Assembly (NCBI GenBank): GCA_964472315.1
Contig: CAYYJS010000061.1
Coordinates: 1 to 17,944 of the forward strand
Origin: CAYYJS01 sp964472315
GTDB lineage: Bacteria; Verrucomicrobiota; Kiritimatiellia; UBA8416
Direction: 5' to 3'
DNA length: 17,944 nt
Position 1 is the stretch's first letter, and each line of letters begins with the position of its first letter. The notes below the pieces were generated by a model. That model was given only the letters and a program-made list of their open reading frames with translations. It ran no database searches and had not been told where the DNA came from. Below, piece by piece: positions 16,047 to 17,944 of this stretch. Made by a program: the position numbers and the translations under genes.

Positions 16047-16059
16047 AAGGGTTCCATAA

Positions 16060-16151
16060 ATGGCCAAAAGTGGCTGTTGCGGGCATGTTCTGGCCAGATA
16101 TAGATATTTATATCTGGCCAGAACGCGATGATCTGGGTATGTTATGGCCAT
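16060..16151. promoter_or_regulatory. Nested palindrome (putative operator) at the start of the ATPase gene
   Basis: An inner pair of perfect 16-bp inverted arms (16087-16102 and 16109-16124) flanks the six bases GATATT. An outer pair (16060-16069 and 16142-16151, nine of ten matching) shares the same centre between 16105 and 16106. The self-complementary hexamer TGGCCA occurs four times at mirror-symmetric places: 16061, 16091, 16115 and 16145. The last copy overlaps the ATG of the ATPase gene. The layout suits binding of a dimeric or tetrameric regulator over promoter and start codon, but a transcribed hairpin or a mobile-element end are alternatives. Confidence 0.6.
16077..16104 (+). promoter_or_regulatory. 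Candidate promoter of the ATPase operon
   Basis: TTGCGG (16077-16082) and TATAGA (16099-16104) are separated by 16 bp and would start transcription near 16111, about 33 bp before the ATPase start codon. The -10 element and start point lie inside the inner palindrome, so a protein bound there would block transcription. Matches to consensus are only moderate. Confidence 0.35.
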
Positions 16152-17646
16152 GAATGAGAAGCTGAGCACACTGAAAACCGCAGCACGATCCCTGGTTGGT
16201 CGTGTTCCGGAGATCCGGAAGCTGGCGCAGGCGCTGACATCCCCCGAGGCCGAGTTCGTGGCCATCTACGGTCGCCGCCGCGTGGGGAAGACGTTTCTGG
16301 TGCGGGAGTTTTTCGGAAGTGCCATCCGTTTCGAGTTGACCGGCATGCACGGCGCGACGCTGGCCGACCAGCTCGACAGTTTCGCGACGGCGCTGGGCAT
16401 CGCCAAGGGCCTTAACGAGAAGCTGCGTCCACCCGCGTCCTGGCGGGAGGCATTCGAGCAGCTTGCGCGGCATATTGAAGCGCTACCACCACCGATTGCA
16501 GGCAGCAAGCATGTGGTGTTTCTGGACGAACTGCCCTGGCTGGATACGCGGCGGTCGAAGTTTTGTCCGGCGCTGGAGCATTTTTGGAACAGTTGGGCAT
16601 CGCGCCGAAACGACCTGCTGCTTGTGGTCTGCGGTTCCGCCGCTTCGTGGATGGTCCGGCATCTCGTCGATGCCAAGGGCGGACTCCACAACCGGATCAC
16701 CCGGCGAATCCGCCTGCTGCCCTTCACGCTCGGGGAGACGGCGGCCTTCCTCGCGTCGCGGGGCGTCGCGCTGACCCCGTATCAGGTGATTGAGCTGTAT
16801 ATGGCCTTTGGCGGTGTGCCGTACTATCTGAAGATGGCCGAACCGGGCTTGTCGGCATTCCAGATCGTTGACCGGGTATGTTTCGCGTCCCAGGGAGAGC
16901 TGCGGGACGAGTTCAGCCGTCTTTACGCCTCGCTGTTCGACCATCCGGAAGAGCACCTGGCCATCGTGAAAGCGCTGGCGGCGAAGCGCGAGGGGCTGCC
17001 CCGTAACGAACTGCTGGCGGCGACCGGCCTGCCATCGGGGGGAGGCGCGACCCGGCGGCTGGACGAACTCGCGGAATCGGGGTTCATTCTGGTCAGCATC
17101 CCGTTCGGACGGAAGGAGAAAGATGCACTGTATCGGTTGTCGGACGAATTTTCCCTCTTCCACTGCTCCTGGATCGCCCCCCTTGGAAAACGCATGCCCG
17201 AAGACGGTTACTGGATGAAACAGCGGCAATCCCCAAAATGGCGGGCCTGGTCGGGGTTCGCATTTGAAGGCATTTGCCTGAAACACATACAACCGATCAA
17301 GACCGCCTTGGGCATCAGCGGGGTTCAGACCACGGAAGCGCCCTGGCATTATCGGGCCGCCGCCGACGAGTCCGGCGCCCAGATCGACTTGCTCATTGAT
17401 CGGGCCGACGACACCATCAACCTGTGCGAGATGAAGTTCTCGGAAGGCGTGTTCACCATCGACAAACGGTACGCCGACATCCTGCGGCAGAAGCGCGATA
17501 CCTTCCGCCAAGCGACCGGCACCCGCAAGAACATCTTCATCACCATGATCACAACCCATGGCATCGCCGACAACGCCGACGCCAAAGATCTGGTCGCCAG
17601 TTCCATTGAGGCCGAAACTCTCCTCAAGGAGAGCCTCACCCCATGA
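16144..17646 (+). CDS. AAA ATPase of the archaeal-ATPase/DUF234 type with PD-(D/E)XK-like C-terminus
   Basis: The 500-residue protein has a Walker A motif GRRRVGKT (43-50), a Walker B motif HVVFLDELPWLD (123-134) with Asp128-Glu129, and the family strand VVCGSAASWM (161-170). A winged-helix-like middle (about 255-320) follows. The C-terminal domain shows QIDLLID, then LCEMKF, with Asp415, Glu429 and Lys431 giving a D...ExK arrangement typical of PD-(D/E)XK nucleases. The family is widespread in bacteria and archaea, often in several copies per genome, and its role is unsettled; a DNA-directed, possibly selfish or defence-related ATPase/nuclease is an inference. The ATG at 16144 lies within the right arm of the upstream palindrome; ATG 16150 is an alternative and neither has a clear Shine-Dalgarno. 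Its stop overlaps the next start as ATGA. Confidence 0.93.
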   Translation: MAMNEKLSTLKTAARSLVGRVPEIRKLAQALTSPEAEFVAIYGRRRVGKTFLVREFFGSAIRFELTGMHGATLADQLDSFATALGIAKGLNEKLRPPASWREAFEQLARHIEALPPPIAGSKHVVFLDELPWLDTRRSKFCPALEHFWNSWASRRNDLLLVVCGSAASWMVRHLVDAKGGLHNRITRRIRLLPFTLGETAAFLASRGVALTPYQVIELYMAFGGVPYYLKMAEPGLSAFQIVDRVCFASQGELRDEFSRLYASLFDHPEEHLAIVKALAAKREGLPRNELLAATGLPSGGGATRRLDELAESGFILVSIPFGRKEKDALYRLSDEFSLFHCSWIAPLGKRMPEDGYWMKQRQSPKWRAWSGFAFEGICLKHIQPIKTALGISGVQTTEAPWHYRAAADESGAQIDLLIDRADDTINLCEMKFSEGVFTIDKRYADILRQKRDTFRQATGTRKNIFITMITTHGIADNADAKDLVASSIEAETLLKESLTP

Positions 17647-17813
17647 AAACCATCCGCATCTTCATCTCCTCCCCCGGCGACGTGGCCGAGGAACGCGAGC
17701 GCGCCAAGCGCGTGGTCGAGAGCTTTCGCAACGACTTCAAACTCTTCCGCGCCGCCGGCCACGACCACCCGGACATGAAGAAGATCGAGGGGTTGCTGGA
17801 TGAGGGGATGTGA
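17643..17813 (+). pseudogene. Truncated N-terminus of a DUF4062-type protein
   Basis: The 56-codon frame starts MKTIRIFISSPGDVAEERER, the hallmark opening of DUF4062 domains, TIR-like modules found at the front of large STAND-type NTPases and other multidomain proteins. The similarity that I can see fades after about residue 30, and the frame stops at 17813 where an intact protein would continue for hundreds of residues. Further DUF4062 blocks are not visible in the remaining bases, so a deletion rather than a simple frameshift is likely. It overlaps the ATPase stop by ATGA, indicating that an ATPase-DUF4062 pair was once a coupled operon. A genuine small protein is possible but less likely. 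Confidence 0.65.
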
Positions 17814-17873
17814 GAGGGTGTGGGGGCGGAAAGAATAGCGGGGGCTGTGAGCCCGCTGTGGTGATGTCGGGCC

Positions 17874-17902
17874 TTGCATGCGGTGCTTAATCATGCTAGT
17901 TT
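17874..17902 (+). promoter_or_regulatory. Candidate extended -10 promoter at the right edge
   Basis: TTGCAT (17874-17879) and TAGTTT (17897-17902) are 17 bp apart, with TGC directly before the -10 (extended -10 form). A TAGTTT/AAACTA inverted repeat (17897-17902 and 17914-17919) overlaps the -10. An ATG at 17928 follows and opens a frame (Met-Ala-Thr-Asn-Phe) that runs out of the window, so a downstream gene is probable but cannot be identified. Confidence 0.38.
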
Positions 17903-17944
17903 CTGCGTATCGAAAACTAATTGGTTGATGGCGACGAACTTCAT

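Noticed and set aside
17850..17875. GC-rich stem near 17840-17860 as a terminator of the ATPase operon
   Set aside because: The stem has a two-base bulge, only short arms and no following T-run.
1..17944. CRISPR arrays, tRNA or rRNA genes
   Set aside because: No regularly spaced direct repeats and no cloverleaf or conserved rRNA segments were seen on either strand.

Overview
The window is a high-GC stretch of a Gram-negative bacterial chromosome. An LpxL/HtrB-type lipid A acyltransferase implies an outer membrane. Large secreted glycosidases, a GH94 phosphorylase, system II cytochrome c maturation genes and IS1634/ISAs1-type transposases would fit a member of the PVC group (Verrucomicrobiota, Kiritimatiellota or Lentisphaerota) or a similar polysaccharide-degrading lineage. 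The phylum is an inference; no rRNA, tRNA or other marker gene is present.

Positions 1-7231 hold a carbohydrate region: an exported GH38 alpha-mannosidase (+), a convergent minus-strand pair (small lipoprotein, then SAM methyltransferase), and a cytoplasmic-type GH94 disaccharide phosphorylase (+) divergent from the lipoprotein. Positions 7221-8913 hold a minus-strand pair: lipid A acyltransferase, then a DnaQ-type exonuclease.

Positions 9022-14119 form a plus-strand cytochrome c region. An exported beta-propeller protein fused to a di-haem MauG/cytochrome c peroxidase-like domain is followed, after a 321-bp gap, by three genes joined by ATGA stop/start overlaps: a RidA/chorismatase-like protein, a compact ResB and a CcsA. 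The ResB/CcsA pair attaches haem to exported apocytochromes, so the neighbouring di-haem protein is a natural client. Why a chorismatase-like enzyme is coupled to them is not obvious.

Positions 14265-17813 are accessory and partly decayed. A DruA-like (DUF4338) domain fused to an ISAs1-type DDE transposase is cut off within its catalytic domain. It is joined tail to tail to the N-terminal part of an IS1634-type transposase. After a short AT-richer spacer with a striking nested palindrome comes an AAA ATPase with a C-terminal PD-(D/E)XK-like motif, which overlaps by ATGA the first codons of a truncated DUF4062-type gene. The mixture looks like the remains of a mobile or defence-associated island. 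The last 130 bases hold a plausible promoter for a gene lying beyond the window.
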